In this document: positions 41,406-49,630 of the stretch, one piece after another
How the letters are laid out: the number at the start of each line of letters is the position of its first letter
Position numbering within the stretch: position 1 is the stretch's first letter
DNA from: an uncultured Oscillibacter sp.
Lineage (GTDB): Bacteria; Bacillota; Clostridia; Oscillospirales; Oscillospiraceae
Length of the DNA stretch: 64,000 bases
NCBI GenBank assembly: GCA_910587705.1
Contig: CAJUMX010000006.1
Span: 1 to 64,000 of the forward strand
Direction of reading: 5' to 3'
The notes under the pieces: generated by a model
Database searches by the model: none
Seen by the model: the letters and a program-made list of their open reading frames with translations, nothing else
Told to the model about the DNA's origin: nothing
Position numbers and translations under genes: made by a program

Positions 41406-43466
41406 TTACGCCGCGGGGATCACCAGGACTTGCCCAATCTGGATGGAGGCGGGGTCCTTGACGGAAGCCTTGTTGGCATTGTAGATGGCACCCCACTTGG
41501 TTCCGGTGCCATAGACCTCTTGGGCGATGCTCCAGAGGCAGTCCCCGGCCTTGACGGTGTAGTCACCCTCGGCGGCGGGGGCAGGAGCGGGAGCAGGCTC
41601 CTCAACGGGCTCCGGCTCGGGAGCCGGGGCGGGCTCGGGTTCCGGTTCGGGAGCGGGCTCCGGAGTCGGGGCGGGCTCCTCGGCGGGCTCTTCCTCCAGA
41701 GGAGGCAGGACGCCCTCGGCCCGCAGGGCGGGACCGTTCAGGGAGGCGATGTTGGGGGTGCGGCCATCCTCGCTGGTGGGAATCTCAATCTCGCCCGCCC
41801 GGACCTTCTCATAGATCAGGTCCTTCTGGGGGTCGTCCAGGTCCGCGCCCACGATCTTCCAGTTGTTGTCCACCTCGGGCATCAGGGGACCGTCCAGGGA
41901 TTCCACGTACTCCGTGATCATATCCCGGACCGCGCCGCCCTCGTACACCACGTCCTCTTCATTGATGAGGCCCGCGGAGACCAGGCCGCCGTAGCGGTAG
42001 TTGTTCAGGGCCAGGATCATGGTCTCGTCGTCAGTCATGGGGTGGCCCTTGTAGATCACGTTCTGGATGCGGGAGCCCACGGGCTTGGAAATGTCAATCT
42101 CATAGTCCAGACCCGCAAACATATCGTAGTTGTACAGACGGATGTTGGGATTGAAGCTGATGGTCACGTCGCCGGGCTGGTACTGGTTGAAGAAGCTGCC
42201 CGCTTTTTCCTCCATGATGGCCTTCATCTGTTTCCCCGTGACCTTGACACCGTAGAGGGTGTTGTCGTACTTGTAGATTTTCACGCTGTCCCGGTGCAGG
42301 AAGGGTCCCTCCTGGAGGTTGCTGGTGGAGTCAAACAGGGCCGCCAGGGACACGTCGGCCCCGGCTCGCTCCATCTGGACCTTGTTCACCAGATCGGTGA
42401 CCGCGTCGTCCTCCAGGACGGCGGTGGGGATGCCGGGGAGCACTTCCAGATTTTCGATGAAGGTCTTGCCCACCGTGCCCACCTGACGGGAGGCCAGCTC
42501 CAGGCTCTTCTCGTGGAGGTCCTTGACCTGGGCCAGGAACTCCGGGTCCGGGGTAGCTTCCGCGCAGTCCAGAAGCTCGCCCTCGGCCTTGTCCACGGCC
42601 CAACCGTCGCCCTCGGCCTTGAGGGTCAGTGTGACCTTGCTGACAAATTCGCCGTTGCTGCTGGGCTCCAGGACGGGGATGCCCCCGATGGTCTCATTGA
42701 CCTTGGCGTGGGCGTGGCCGATGAACAGGGCGTCCATCCGGTCGCCGTATTTCTCGGCGACTTCCCGCATACCCGCGACGCCGTACTCGCCGTCCAGGCC
42801 GTAGTGGACGGAGCCGATGATCACGTCGGCCTTGCCTTCCAGCTCGTCCAGAATCTTGCCGATTTCCTCATCGGGGTTTGTGATTTTCATGTTGTCATAG
42901 TGGCTGGGGTCGGACTTCTCCCACTGGGGGATATGGGGCGCGTCCACGCCGAATACCGCCACCTTCACGCCGTCCACCTCGAAGATGTGATAGGCGTCCA
43001 GCCAGCGGGACCCGTCGGCCTTGTAGAAGTTGCCGCCCAAGGTTACGCCCTGGAACTCCTCAATCTCCCGGGTGGTGTACTTGAAGTCGAAGTTGAACTC
43101 GTGGTTGCCCAGTGTCCAGGCGTCGTACTTCAAGTAGTTCATAGCCGCGATCATGGGGTGGGGCACTTCATCCAGGAAGGCCTGGATGTAGTTGGCCTGG
43201 GTGGTGTCGCCGGTGTCCAGCAAAAGCAGGTCCGGGTCCGCCTCCCGCTCCGCCTTGATGATGGCGGCGGCGTGGGCCATACTGGTTTTGGCTTCCTTGT
43301 TGGAGGCATAGTCAAAGGGATTGACCATGCCGTGCAGGTCGCTGGTTTGCAGGATGGTGATGGTTTTGCCGCCCTCCTCCGCCGCCAGGGCGGGGACAGA
43401 CAGCCCGGCCAGCATAGCCAGGACCAGCACCAGCGCCAGGAACTGCTTGCGCGCGATGTTTCGCAT
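41406..43466 (-). CDS. Secreted 5'-nucleotidase/metallophosphatase with C-terminal LysM
   Basis: A 686-residue exported enzyme. After the signal peptide (about 1-29, ending ALAAE), the calcineurin-like domain has the metal motifs TSDLHGM, LLDTGDT, LGNHEFNFDF and FIGHAHA. The 5'-nucleotidase C-terminal domain follows (about 300-560). A Pro/Glu/Ala-rich linker (about 580-635) then leads to a C-terminal LysM domain (YTVKAGDCLWSIAQEVYGTG) that would hold it to peptidoglycan. The enzyme releases phosphate and nucleosides from extracellular nucleotides. It has its own promoter and terminator. Confidence 0.92.
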   Translation of the reverse strand: MRNIARKQFLALVLVLAMLAGLSVPALAAEEGGKTITILQTSDLHGMVNPFDYASNKEAKTSMAHAAAIIKAEREADPDLLLLDTGDTTQANYIQAFLDEVPHPMIAAMNYLKYDAWTLGNHEFNFDFKYTTREIEEFQGVTLGGNFYKADGSRWLDAYHIFEVDGVKVAVFGVDAPHIPQWEKSDPSHYDNMKITNPDEEIGKILDELEGKADVIIGSVHYGLDGEYGVAGMREVAEKYGDRMDALFIGHAHAKVNETIGGIPVLEPSSNGEFVSKVTLTLKAEGDGWAVDKAEGELLDCAEATPDPEFLAQVKDLHEKSLELASRQVGTVGKTFIENLEVLPGIPTAVLEDDAVTDLVNKVQMERAGADVSLAALFDSTSNLQEGPFLHRDSVKIYKYDNTLYGVKVTGKQMKAIMEEKAGSFFNQYQPGDVTISFNPNIRLYNYDMFAGLDYEIDISKPVGSRIQNVIYKGHPMTDDETMILALNNYRYGGLVSAGLINEEDVVYEGGAVRDMITEYVESLDGPLMPEVDNNWKIVGADLDDPQKDLIYEKVRAGEIEIPTSEDGRTPNIASLNGPALRAEGVLPPLEEEPAEEPAPTPEPAPEPEPEPAPAPEPEPVEEPAPAPAPAAEGDYTVKAGDCLWSIAQEVYGTGTKWGAIYNANKASVKDPASIQIGQVLVIPAA

Positions 43467-43516
43467 AAAATGACCTCCCGTTTTTCATTTCCTTCCCCCA
43501 TACAGCAGGGGAGTTT

Positions 43517-43545
43517 ATTATACGACGGTTTCCAGCAACATGCAA
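43517..43545 (-). promoter_or_regulatory. Sigma-A promoter of the 5'-nucleotidase gene
   Basis: Minus strand: TTGCAT (revcomp of 43540-43545), 17-nt spacer, TATAAT (revcomp of 43517-43522). Confidence 0.7.
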
Positions 43546-43634
43546 TAGAGTTCAGGAAAGATTTTCACTTGCGTTTGGACAATTACAACAAAGGAGCTGG
43601 CAATCCTTGTCAGCGCAAGGCCTTTCACCGGAAC

Positions 43635-43672
43635 ACGGAGCTGTGGAAGCTCTGACCTCGGCTCCGTTTTTT
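43635..43672 (+). terminator. Orphan + strand terminator-like hairpin
   Basis: ACGGAGC (43635-43641) pairs with GCTCCGT (43661-43667), followed by TTTTT. No gene precedes it on the + strand within this 500-nt gap. It may end a short RNA or guard the downstream promoter. A 27-codon frame beginning TTG 43600 after AAAGGAG is too weak to call. Confidence 0.45.
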
Positions 43673-43686
43673 GGTAAAAATGACGA

Positions 43687-43917
43687 TTGACTTTATCCCT
43701 TTAAAGCTGTATAGTACAAAAGCGTTAAGGCCGTTTCCCCATCTGATGAGAGGAGCGTTATGCAATGGGTACACGCACTTCTTTCCTTCGAGGCGTCTAT
43801 TTCCGCTTTACCAAGGTCCGCTATGCGGGCCGTTTTGAGCGTGGAACCAGACAGTCCGGCTGAACAGGCGCTTGCTTTTGGTGGAAGGCGGTCCTGTCTG
43901 CGGACGGGCCGCTTTTT
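43687..43917 (+). promoter_or_regulatory. Promoter and attenuator-like leader of the ABC operon
   Basis: TTGACT (43687-43692), 17-nt spacer, TATAGT (43710-43715). The leader ends in an intrinsic terminator: left arm 43888-43898, right arm GACGGGCCGC (43903-43912), then TTTTT. CAGACAG (43848-43854) is exactly complementary to CTGTCTG (43894-43900), which overlaps the terminator stem, so two mutually exclusive folds exist. No T-box core or other riboswitch class I know is visible. Confidence 0.6.
43765..43863 (+). CDS. Candidate leader peptide ORF, 32 residues
   Basis: Starts GTRTSFLRGVYFRFTKVRYA after Met, then GRFERGTRQSG. AGGAG lies at 43751-43755. Its stop codon falls just after the antiterminator strand CAGACAG, the position expected for translation-controlled attenuation. 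It is rich in Arg and aromatic residues. An overlapping frame from ATG 43760 (52 codons) shares the same ribosome-binding site, so the choice is open. Confidence 0.3.
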   Translation: MGTRTSFLRGVYFRFTKVRYAGRFERGTRQSG

Positions 43918-43968
43918 ATAATGAACCCTGTAAATCCGCGCACACTATAGAACACAAGGAGATTGGAA

Positions 43969-45009
43969 ATGATGAAGAAGAAATTACTCACTCTTGTCCT
44001 GACCCTGGCCATGGCCCTGAGCCTCGCCGCCTGCGGCGGGGATTCCGCCGGTTCCGGAAACTCCGGCAATAACGCGCCCCCCGCCGAAACCCAGGAGCCC
44101 GCCGGCTCCACCTCCTCCGACGCCTCTGGCGAGACCTATAAAATCGGCATCTGCCAGCTGGCCCCCCACCCGGCCCTGGACGCCGCCACCGAGGGCTTTA
44201 CCGACGCGGTAAACGCCCTGCTCCCCGGTCAGGTGGAACTCGATCCCCAGAACGCCGCGGGCGACACCCCCACCTGCGCCACCATCATCAACGGCTTTGT
44301 CTCCGGAGGCGTGGACCTGATTATGGCCAACGCCACCGCGCCTCTCCAGGCCGCCGCCTCCGCCACCGCCGACACCCCGGTGCTGGGCACCTCCATCACC
44401 GAGTACGGCGTGGCTCTGGGCATTGACAACTTCTCCGGCGTTGTGGGCTCCAACGTCTCCGGCACCTCCGACCTTGCTCCCCTGGACCAGCAAGCCCAGA
44501 TGATTCAAGAATGGTATCCCGACGCCAAGACCGTGGGATTGATCTTCTGCTCTGCCGAGCCCAACAGCCAGTATCAGGTGGACAACGTTCAAAAATACCT
44601 GGAGGACATGGGCTACACCTGCACCCAGTTCCCCTTCTCCGACACCAACGACATGGCCTCTGTGGTCCAGAGCGCCGCGGATGCCTCCGACGTGCTGTAT
44701 GTCCCCACGGATAATACGGCGGCAAACAACTCCGGAATCATTGACAACATCTGCCGGGGCGTGAAGCCCGTCTTTGCCGGGGAAGAGGGCATCTGCGGCG
44801 GCTGCGGCGTGGCTACGTTGTCCATCAGCTACTATGACATCGGCTACAAGACTGGCGAAATGGCGGTGGACATCCTGACCGGCAAGGCCCAGGTCTCCGA
44901 AATGGCCATTGAGTACGCGCCCCAATTTGTCAAGAAGTACAACCCCGCTATCTGCGAGGCCCTGGGCCTCACCGCTCCCGAGGGCTACGAGGCCATTGCC
45001 ACCGAGTAA
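43969..45009 (+). CDS. TrpX-type ABC transporter substrate-binding lipoprotein
   Basis: A 346-residue lipoprotein. The signal peptide ends MALSLAACGG, then a Ser/Gly/Glu linker and an ABC_sub_bind (PF04392-like) domain: IGICQLAPHPALDAATEGF and AKTVGLIFCSAEPNSQYQ are typical. Family members bind tryptophan or other small molecules. It is followed by its permease and ATPase genes, the TrpXYZ arrangement. ATG 43969 has AAGGAG at 43956-43961. The leader is not a T-box, so tryptophan specificity cannot be claimed. Confidence 0.87.
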   Translation: MMKKKLLTLVLTLAMALSLAACGGDSAGSGNSGNNAPPAETQEPAGSTSSDASGETYKIGICQLAPHPALDAATEGFTDAVNALLPGQVELDPQNAAGDTPTCATIINGFVSGGVDLIMANATAPLQAAASATADTPVLGTSITEYGVALGIDNFSGVVGSNVSGTSDLAPLDQQAQMIQEWYPDAKTVGLIFCSAEPNSQYQVDNVQKYLEDMGYTCTQFPFSDTNDMASVVQSAADASDVLYVPTDNTAANNSGIIDNICRGVKPVFAGEEGICGGCGVATLSISYYDIGYKTGEMAVDILTGKAQVSEMAIEYAPQFVKKYNPAICEALGLTAPEGYEAIATE

Positions 45010-45033
45010 GACAATCAGAGAGAGGGTTCCATC

Positions 45034-45984
45034 ATGCTGACTTTCCTCAACGCCCTGCCCGGGGCCGTATCCCAGGGCTTAATCTGGGGCGTCATGGCCA
45101 TTGGCGTTTACCTGACCTATAAGATTCTGGACATCGCCGATCTGACTGTGGACGGCTCCTTCTGCACCGGCGGCGCGGTCTTTGTCATGCTCTTCACCGC
45201 TGGAGTCAACGTCTGGGCGGCCATGCTGGCCGCCACGCTGGCGGGTATGCTGGCGGGACTGGTGACGGGACTTCTGAATACCCAGTGCGGCATCCCCGCC
45301 ATTCTGGCGGGCATCCTGACCCAGCTGGGGCTGTACTCCGTCAACATGTCCATTATGGATTTCAAGGCCTCCGTGGCCCTCAACGTCACCCAGGCGGACA
45401 CGCTGGAAAAGCTGCTGGTCTCCCTGCGTTTTGTCCAGGGGGCCATCCGGGGGGACTTCCCCCTCTGGCGGCACCCCATTCTGATGGTGGGCCTGTTCAC
45501 TGTGGGTCTCATCGCCCTGCTGTACGGCTTCTTTGGCACGGAGCTGGGCTGCGCCCTCCGGGCCACGGGCTCCAACGGCAGTATGGCCCGGGCCCAGGGC
45601 ATCAACACCGACTTTTGCAAGGTGCTGGGTCTGATGATTTCCAACGGCCTGGTGGCCCTCTCCGGGGCCCTGCTCTGCCAGTACAACGGGGCCAATGAGA
45701 TCAACGTGGGCCGGGGCGCCATCGTCATCGGGCTGGCGGCGGTGATCATCGGGCAGGTGCTGTTCAGCAAGCTGTTCCACAACTTCGCCCTGAAGCTGCT
45801 GGCGGTGTCCATCGGGGCCATCCTCTATTATATCGTCATCCAGGCGGTGCTGGCCATGGGCCTGAACCCCAACTATTTGAAGCTCCTCTCCGCGCTGGTG
45901 GTGGCGGTGTTCCTCTCCCTGCCCTACTGGAAGGGGAAATATTTCCACGCCAAGGTCAAGACGGGAGGCACCAGCCATGCTTGA
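45034..45984 (+). CDS. TrpY-type ABC transporter permease
   Basis: A 316-residue permease of the branched-chain/sugar-like class with about eight membrane segments. LPGAVSQGLIWGVMAIGVYL opens it, and GTELGCALRATGSNGSMARA is the conserved cytoplasmic loop of the TrpY family. It lies 24 nt after the binding-protein gene and overlaps the ATPase gene by 8 nt. Confidence 0.88.
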   Translation: MLTFLNALPGAVSQGLIWGVMAIGVYLTYKILDIADLTVDGSFCTGGAVFVMLFTAGVNVWAAMLAATLAGMLAGLVTGLLNTQCGIPAILAGILTQLGLYSVNMSIMDFKASVALNVTQADTLEKLLVSLRFVQGAIRGDFPLWRHPILMVGLFTVGLIALLYGFFGTELGCALRATGSNGSMARAQGINTDFCKVLGLMISNGLVALSGALLCQYNGANEINVGRGAIVIGLAAVIIGQVLFSKLFHNFALKLLAVSIGAILYYIVIQAVLAMGLNPNYLKLLSALVVAVFLSLPYWKGKYFHAKVKTGGTSHA

Positions 45985-46771
45985 GATCAAAGACATCTGG
46001 AAGGTATTCAACGCCGGGACGGTCAACGAAAAGCAGGCCCTTCGAGGCGTGAGCCTGACGCTGAACGACGGGGACTTCTGTACCGTCATCGGCGGCAACG
46101 GGGCGGGCAAATCCACCATGCTCAACGCCGTGGCGGGGACCTGGGCCGTGGACGGCGGGTCCATCTCCATCGGCGGCGTGGACGTGACCCATCTGCCGGA
46201 CTACAAGCGGGCCCCCTATATCGGCCGGGTCTTTCAGGACCCCATGCTGGGCACCGCGCCCACCATGCAGATTCTGGAGAATCTGGCCCTGGCGGCCCGC
46301 CGGGGCCAGCGCCGGGGTCTCCGCTGGGGCGTGACCAAGGCGGAGAAGGACCAGTACCAGGAGATGCTGAAAAACCTGGACCTGGGGCTGGAGGACCGAC
46401 TGACCAGCAAGGTGGGTCTCCTCTCCGGCGGCCAGCGGCAGGCGCTGACGCTGCTGATGGCCTCCTTAAAAAAGCCCAAGCTGCTGCTGCTGGACGAGCA
46501 CACCGCCGCCCTGGACCCCAAAACGGCGGCCAAGGTGCTGGAGCTGTCGGACCGCATTGTGGCGGAGAGCAAGTTGACCACCATGATGGTCACCCACAAT
46601 ATGAAAGACGCCATCCAGCACGGAAACCGGCTCATCATGATGTACGACGGAAAAATCGTGATCGACGTCTCCGGTGAGGAGAAGAAAAAGCTGACGGTTC
46701 CTCAGCTGCTGGAGCTGTTCAACAAGGTCAGCGGCTCTGACGAGGCGGACGACAAGCTGCTGCTGTCGTAA
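45977..46771 (+). CDS. TrpZ-type ABC transporter ATPase
   Basis: A 264-residue ATPase: Walker A GGNGAGKST, signature LSGGQRQALTLLMA, Walker B LLLLDEHTAALDP (His in place of the usual Pro of DEPT, as commonly seen in this family) and switch His VTHNMKDA. It completes the uptake system with the two genes upstream and is followed by a strong terminator. Confidence 0.9.
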   Translation: MLEIKDIWKVFNAGTVNEKQALRGVSLTLNDGDFCTVIGGNGAGKSTMLNAVAGTWAVDGGSISIGGVDVTHLPDYKRAPYIGRVFQDPMLGTAPTMQILENLALAARRGQRRGLRWGVTKAEKDQYQEMLKNLDLGLEDRLTSKVGLLSGGQRQALTLLMASLKKPKLLLLDEHTAALDPKTAAKVLELSDRIVAESKLTTMMVTHNMKDAIQHGNRLIMMYDGKIVIDVSGEEKKKLTVPQLLELFNKVSGSDEADDKLLLS

Positions 46772-46778
46772 AAACCAA

Positions 46779-46808
46779 GCGGCGGGGCAAAAGCCCCGCC
46801 GCCTTTTT
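46779..46808 (+). terminator. Terminator of the TrpXYZ-type operon
   Basis: GCGGCGGGGC (46779-46788), AAAA, GCCCCGCCGC (46793-46802), CTTTTT. The next gene starts 25 nt later without an evident promoter, so it may rely on readthrough. Confidence 0.85.
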
Positions 46809-46832
46809 CACAACGATGGAAAGGGGTATCCC

Positions 46833-47678
46833 ATGAAACTGATTACCTGTCTTTACAAGGGCGAGGAGCGCGTGGGCGCACTGACGGAGGAAGGTGTGGC
46901 CTTCCTGCCCTATCCGGACATGAACGCCCTGATCGAGGACGCTTCTCCGTCGGCTGCCGCCCTCACTCCCACCGCCAAACCCGTTCCCCTGGAGGACGTG
47001 AAGCTTTTGGCCCCCATTCCCCGGCCCCGACAGGACGTAATCTGCCTGGGAATGAACTACCGGGACCACGAGCGGGAGGCCGCCAAGTACGACGCGGAAG
47101 CCTTTGCCAAGAGCAAGCCCACGGCGATCTATTTTTCCAAGCGGGTCTCCCGGGCCGGGGACCCGGAAGGAATCATTCCCCGGTATGAGGGGTTGGTGGA
47201 GCGTCTGGACTATGAATCGGAGCTGGCGGTGATTATTGGAAAAACCGCCAAGCACGTGAAGGCGGAGGAGGCCGGGAAATACGTCTTTGGCTACACCGTT
47301 CTCAACGACGTGTCTGCCCGGGACCTCCAGACCGGGCACAAGCAATGGTACTTCGGCAAGGGCCTGGACGGCTTTACCCCTATGGGCCCCTGCATTCTCA
47401 CCGCCGGCGAAACCGCCTTCCCTCCGGCCCTGGACATCTCCTGCCGGATCAATGGCGAGCTTCGCCAGCACTCCAACACCGCTTTGCTGATTCACAGCAT
47501 CCCGGAGATCATCGCGGAGCTCTCCGCCGGAATGACGTTGCTGCCGGGGACCATCATCGCCACCGGCACGCCGGCGGGCGTGGGCATGGGCTTCGACCCG
47601 CCGAAGTTTTTACGGGCCGGCGATGTCGTAGCCTGCACCATCCAGGGTATCGGAACTCTGAGAAGCACGGTTTGCTGA
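46833..47678 (+). CDS. Fumarylacetoacetate hydrolase family protein
   Basis: A 281-residue enzyme of the FAH superfamily. IICLGMNYRDH-type sequence (VICLGMNYRDHEREA) starts the catalytic domain, with metal ligands in DYESELAVIIGK and NDVSARDLQ. The closing TGTPAGVGMGFDPPKFLRAG is typical. Members split or decarboxylate acylpyruvates and 2-oxo acids. It lies directly after an ABC transporter terminator and may process an imported aromatic or keto acid; that link is only positional. AAAGGGG precedes the start. Confidence 0.9.
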   Translation: MKLITCLYKGEERVGALTEEGVAFLPYPDMNALIEDASPSAAALTPTAKPVPLEDVKLLAPIPRPRQDVICLGMNYRDHEREAAKYDAEAFAKSKPTAIYFSKRVSRAGDPEGIIPRYEGLVERLDYESELAVIIGKTAKHVKAEEAGKYVFGYTVLNDVSARDLQTGHKQWYFGKGLDGFTPMGPCILTAGETAFPPALDISCRINGELRQHSNTALLIHSIPEIIAELSAGMTLLPGTIIATGTPAGVGMGFDPPKFLRAGDVVACTIQGIGTLRSTVC

Positions 47679-47697
47679 GTAACCACAACAATCCTGT

Positions 47698-47727
47698 GAG
47701 GCCGGACGGCATACGCCGTCCGGCCTC
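47698..47727 (+). terminator. Terminator after the FAH-family gene
   Basis: GAGGCCGGACGGC (47698-47710), ATAC loop, GCCGTCCGGCCTC (47715-47727), then AGTTTCTG. Confidence 0.8.
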
Positions 47728-47758
47728 AGTTTCTGCCTGGACTTCCAGAACCTGTTCC

Positions 47759-47788
47759 TTGCTCCGGTGAGGGAACCTGCGGTAAAAT
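47759..47788 (+). promoter_or_regulatory. Possible sigma-A promoter of the GH18 gene
   Basis: TTGCTC (47759-47764), 18-nt spacer, TAAAAT (47783-47788). Weak -35 match. Confidence 0.4.
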
Positions 47789-47853
47789 GGGGTGTATGAT
47801 TTGTCAAACGATTTTGTAATACGCTTTTATTTTCAACGAAGGAGTCTGGAGCG

Positions 47854-49554
47854 ATGCGGAAACTACGTCGTTTTTATCCATTGGCCTTGCTGTTGGTCCT
47901 GCTGCTGTCCATGGCGGGGTCTCATTGGGCCTCCGCCGCCGGAGCGGAGAGCGCGGGGAAGGCAGTGGGGTATTACGCCTCCTGGGCCGCTTCCCAGGGC
48001 TATACGCCGGACAAGCTCCCGGCGGAGCAGTTCACCCAGATCAACTACGCCTTCGCCAAAATTGAGAGCGGTAGGGCGGCTCTTGGGGACCCGGCGCGGG
48101 ATGGAAAGAACCTCCAGGAGCTGGTAGCCCTGCGGCGACGGAATCCAAACTTGAAGCTCGTGCTCTCTCTGGGCGGCTGGGACGACTCCGCTGGATTTTC
48201 CGACGCGGCAGCTTCCGCGGAAAGCCGGAAGCTCTTTGCCCGGTCCTGTGTGGACCTGCTCCTGGCACACGATCTGGACGGCGTGGACCTGGATTGGGAG
48301 TATCCCGTCTCCGGCGGGGCCCCCGGCGTGGTCCACCGGCCCCAGGACAAGGAGAATTTTACCCTCTTGCTCCGGGAGCTCCGACAGGCTCTGGATCGGC
48401 AGGGACGGCGGGACGGAAAGCAATACATTCTCTCCATCGCCGGGGCGGTAAACGGGGGCTATCTGAACAGCATTGAGCCCCAGGCGGTGGCGGAGACCGT
48501 GGACCACATTTTTCTCATGGCCTATGACCTTCACGGTCCCTGGGATGCCTCGGCGGACTTCAACGCCCCTCTCTACGCCCCCTCAGACGGCCCGCCCCGT
48601 TACCGCGCCAGCGTGGACGACGGCATTTCCGCCTGGCTGGGCCGCGGCGTTCCAGCGGAGAAGCTGGTGCTGGGAATGCCGCTGTACGGATACATATACC
48701 AGGGGGTTTCCAGCCGGAACAGCGGGCTGTATCAGCCCTATGAAAACGCCAAATCCGTCTCCTGGGACAAGGTGAAGAGCATGTATCTGAACCGGCCCGC
48801 CTACCGGCAGCTCCGGCATCAGGAGGCGAAGGTCCCCTATCTCTATGGAAACCGCTCCTTCCTCTCCTATGACGACCCAACCTCCATCGCCGCCAAAGCG
48901 GAGCTGGCCCGCCGGCGGGGACTGGGGGGCGTGGGCTTCTGGGAGCTGTCCCAGGACCAGTCCGGCGACCTGATTCAAAGTGCCTGGGCCGTCTGGAACC
49001 AAAGACGCTTCCAAGACGTGCCCCAGGACGCCTGGTACGCCGGGGCCGTGGAGCGGGTCTGCGCCGCCGGTTTGATGAACGGCACAAGCCCGACGACCTT
49101 CTCCCCCGGCGGCACGGTGACCCGGGGGCAGATTGCCGCCATTCTCTACCGGCTGGCGGGGGAGCCCGTTGTCCGGGGTTCCTCGTTCTCCGATGTGCCC
49201 GCCTCCGCCTATTACAGTGAAGCGGTGACCTGGGCAGCCCGACGGGGTATCGCGGAGGGCTTTTATGACGGGACCTTCCGTCCCGACCTTCCGGTGAGCC
49301 GCCAGCAGTTATCCGCCATTCTCTGGCGGTATGCCAAGCTGGAGAACGCGGACAGCGGCGCCCGGGCCTCTCTTCTGGGCTTTCCAGACTCCGGGGAGGT
49401 GAGCGGCTACGCTGAGGAAGCCATGCGCTGGGTCCTGGCGGAGGGCATTTTGCGTGGGACTAAGGACGGAACCCTCCAACCCCAGGGTCGGGCCGCCCGG
49501 GGGCAAACCGCCGTTCTGCTGGAACGGTTCCAGGAATTGTTGGAGCAAAAATGA
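47854..49554 (+). CDS. Secreted GH18 glycosidase with three SLH domains
   Basis: A 566-residue surface enzyme. A signal peptide (1-28, ending WASAA) precedes a glycoside hydrolase 18 barrel of about 365 residues. The active-site motif DLDGVDLDWEYP gives the DxxDxDxE acid catalyst, and IFLMAYDLHG and MPLYGYIYQG are other GH18 landmarks. Three SLH repeats follow (each with FSDV/FQDVP-type starts: RFQDVPQDAWY, SFSDVPASAYY, GFPDSGEVSGY), anchoring it to secondary cell-wall polymer. It could cleave chitin, N-glycans or peptidoglycan-derived GlcNAc; the substrate is not determined. Confidence 0.92.
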   Translation: MRKLRRFYPLALLLVLLLSMAGSHWASAAGAESAGKAVGYYASWAASQGYTPDKLPAEQFTQINYAFAKIESGRAALGDPARDGKNLQELVALRRRNPNLKLVLSLGGWDDSAGFSDAAASAESRKLFARSCVDLLLAHDLDGVDLDWEYPVSGGAPGVVHRPQDKENFTLLLRELRQALDRQGRRDGKQYILSIAGAVNGGYLNSIEPQAVAETVDHIFLMAYDLHGPWDASADFNAPLYAPSDGPPRYRASVDDGISAWLGRGVPAEKLVLGMPLYGYIYQGVSSRNSGLYQPYENAKSVSWDKVKSMYLNRPAYRQLRHQEAKVPYLYGNRSFLSYDDPTSIAAKAELARRRGLGGVGFWELSQDQSGDLIQSAWAVWNQRRFQDVPQDAWYAGAVERVCAAGLMNGTSPTTFSPGGTVTRGQIAAILYRLAGEPVVRGSSFSDVPASAYYSEAVTWAARRGIAEGFYDGTFRPDLPVSRQQLSAILWRYAKLENADSGARASLLGFPDSGEVSGYAEEAMRWVLAEGILRGTKDGTLQPQGRAARGQTAVLLERFQELLEQK

Positions 49555-49585
49555 GAGGCAGGGGCGAAAGCCCTTGCCTCTTTTT
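49555..49585 (+). terminator. Terminator after the GH18 gene
   Basis: GAGGCAGGGGC (49555-49565), GAAA loop, GCCCTTGCCTC (49570-49580; one mismatch), TTTTT. Confidence 0.8.
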
Positions 49586-49602
49586 GCCGGAGCTGGTATA
49601 CT
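49574..49602 (+). promoter_or_regulatory. Promoter of the barnase-barstar pair, overlapping the terminator
   Basis: TTGCCT (49574-49579) lies in the 3' arm of the GH18 terminator, followed by a 17-nt spacer and TATACT (49597-49602). Confidence 0.6.
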
Positions 49603-49630
49603 GTCTCCATCAACAGAAAGGATGATGACG

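Noticed and set aside
43743..43750. CTGATGAG resembling a hammerhead ribozyme core
   Set aside because: No CGAAA strand and no flanking stems at the required places.
43687..43917. T-box in front of the TrpXYZ-type operon
   Set aside because: The GGGTGGNACCGC core is absent; only the trpB2 leader has it.
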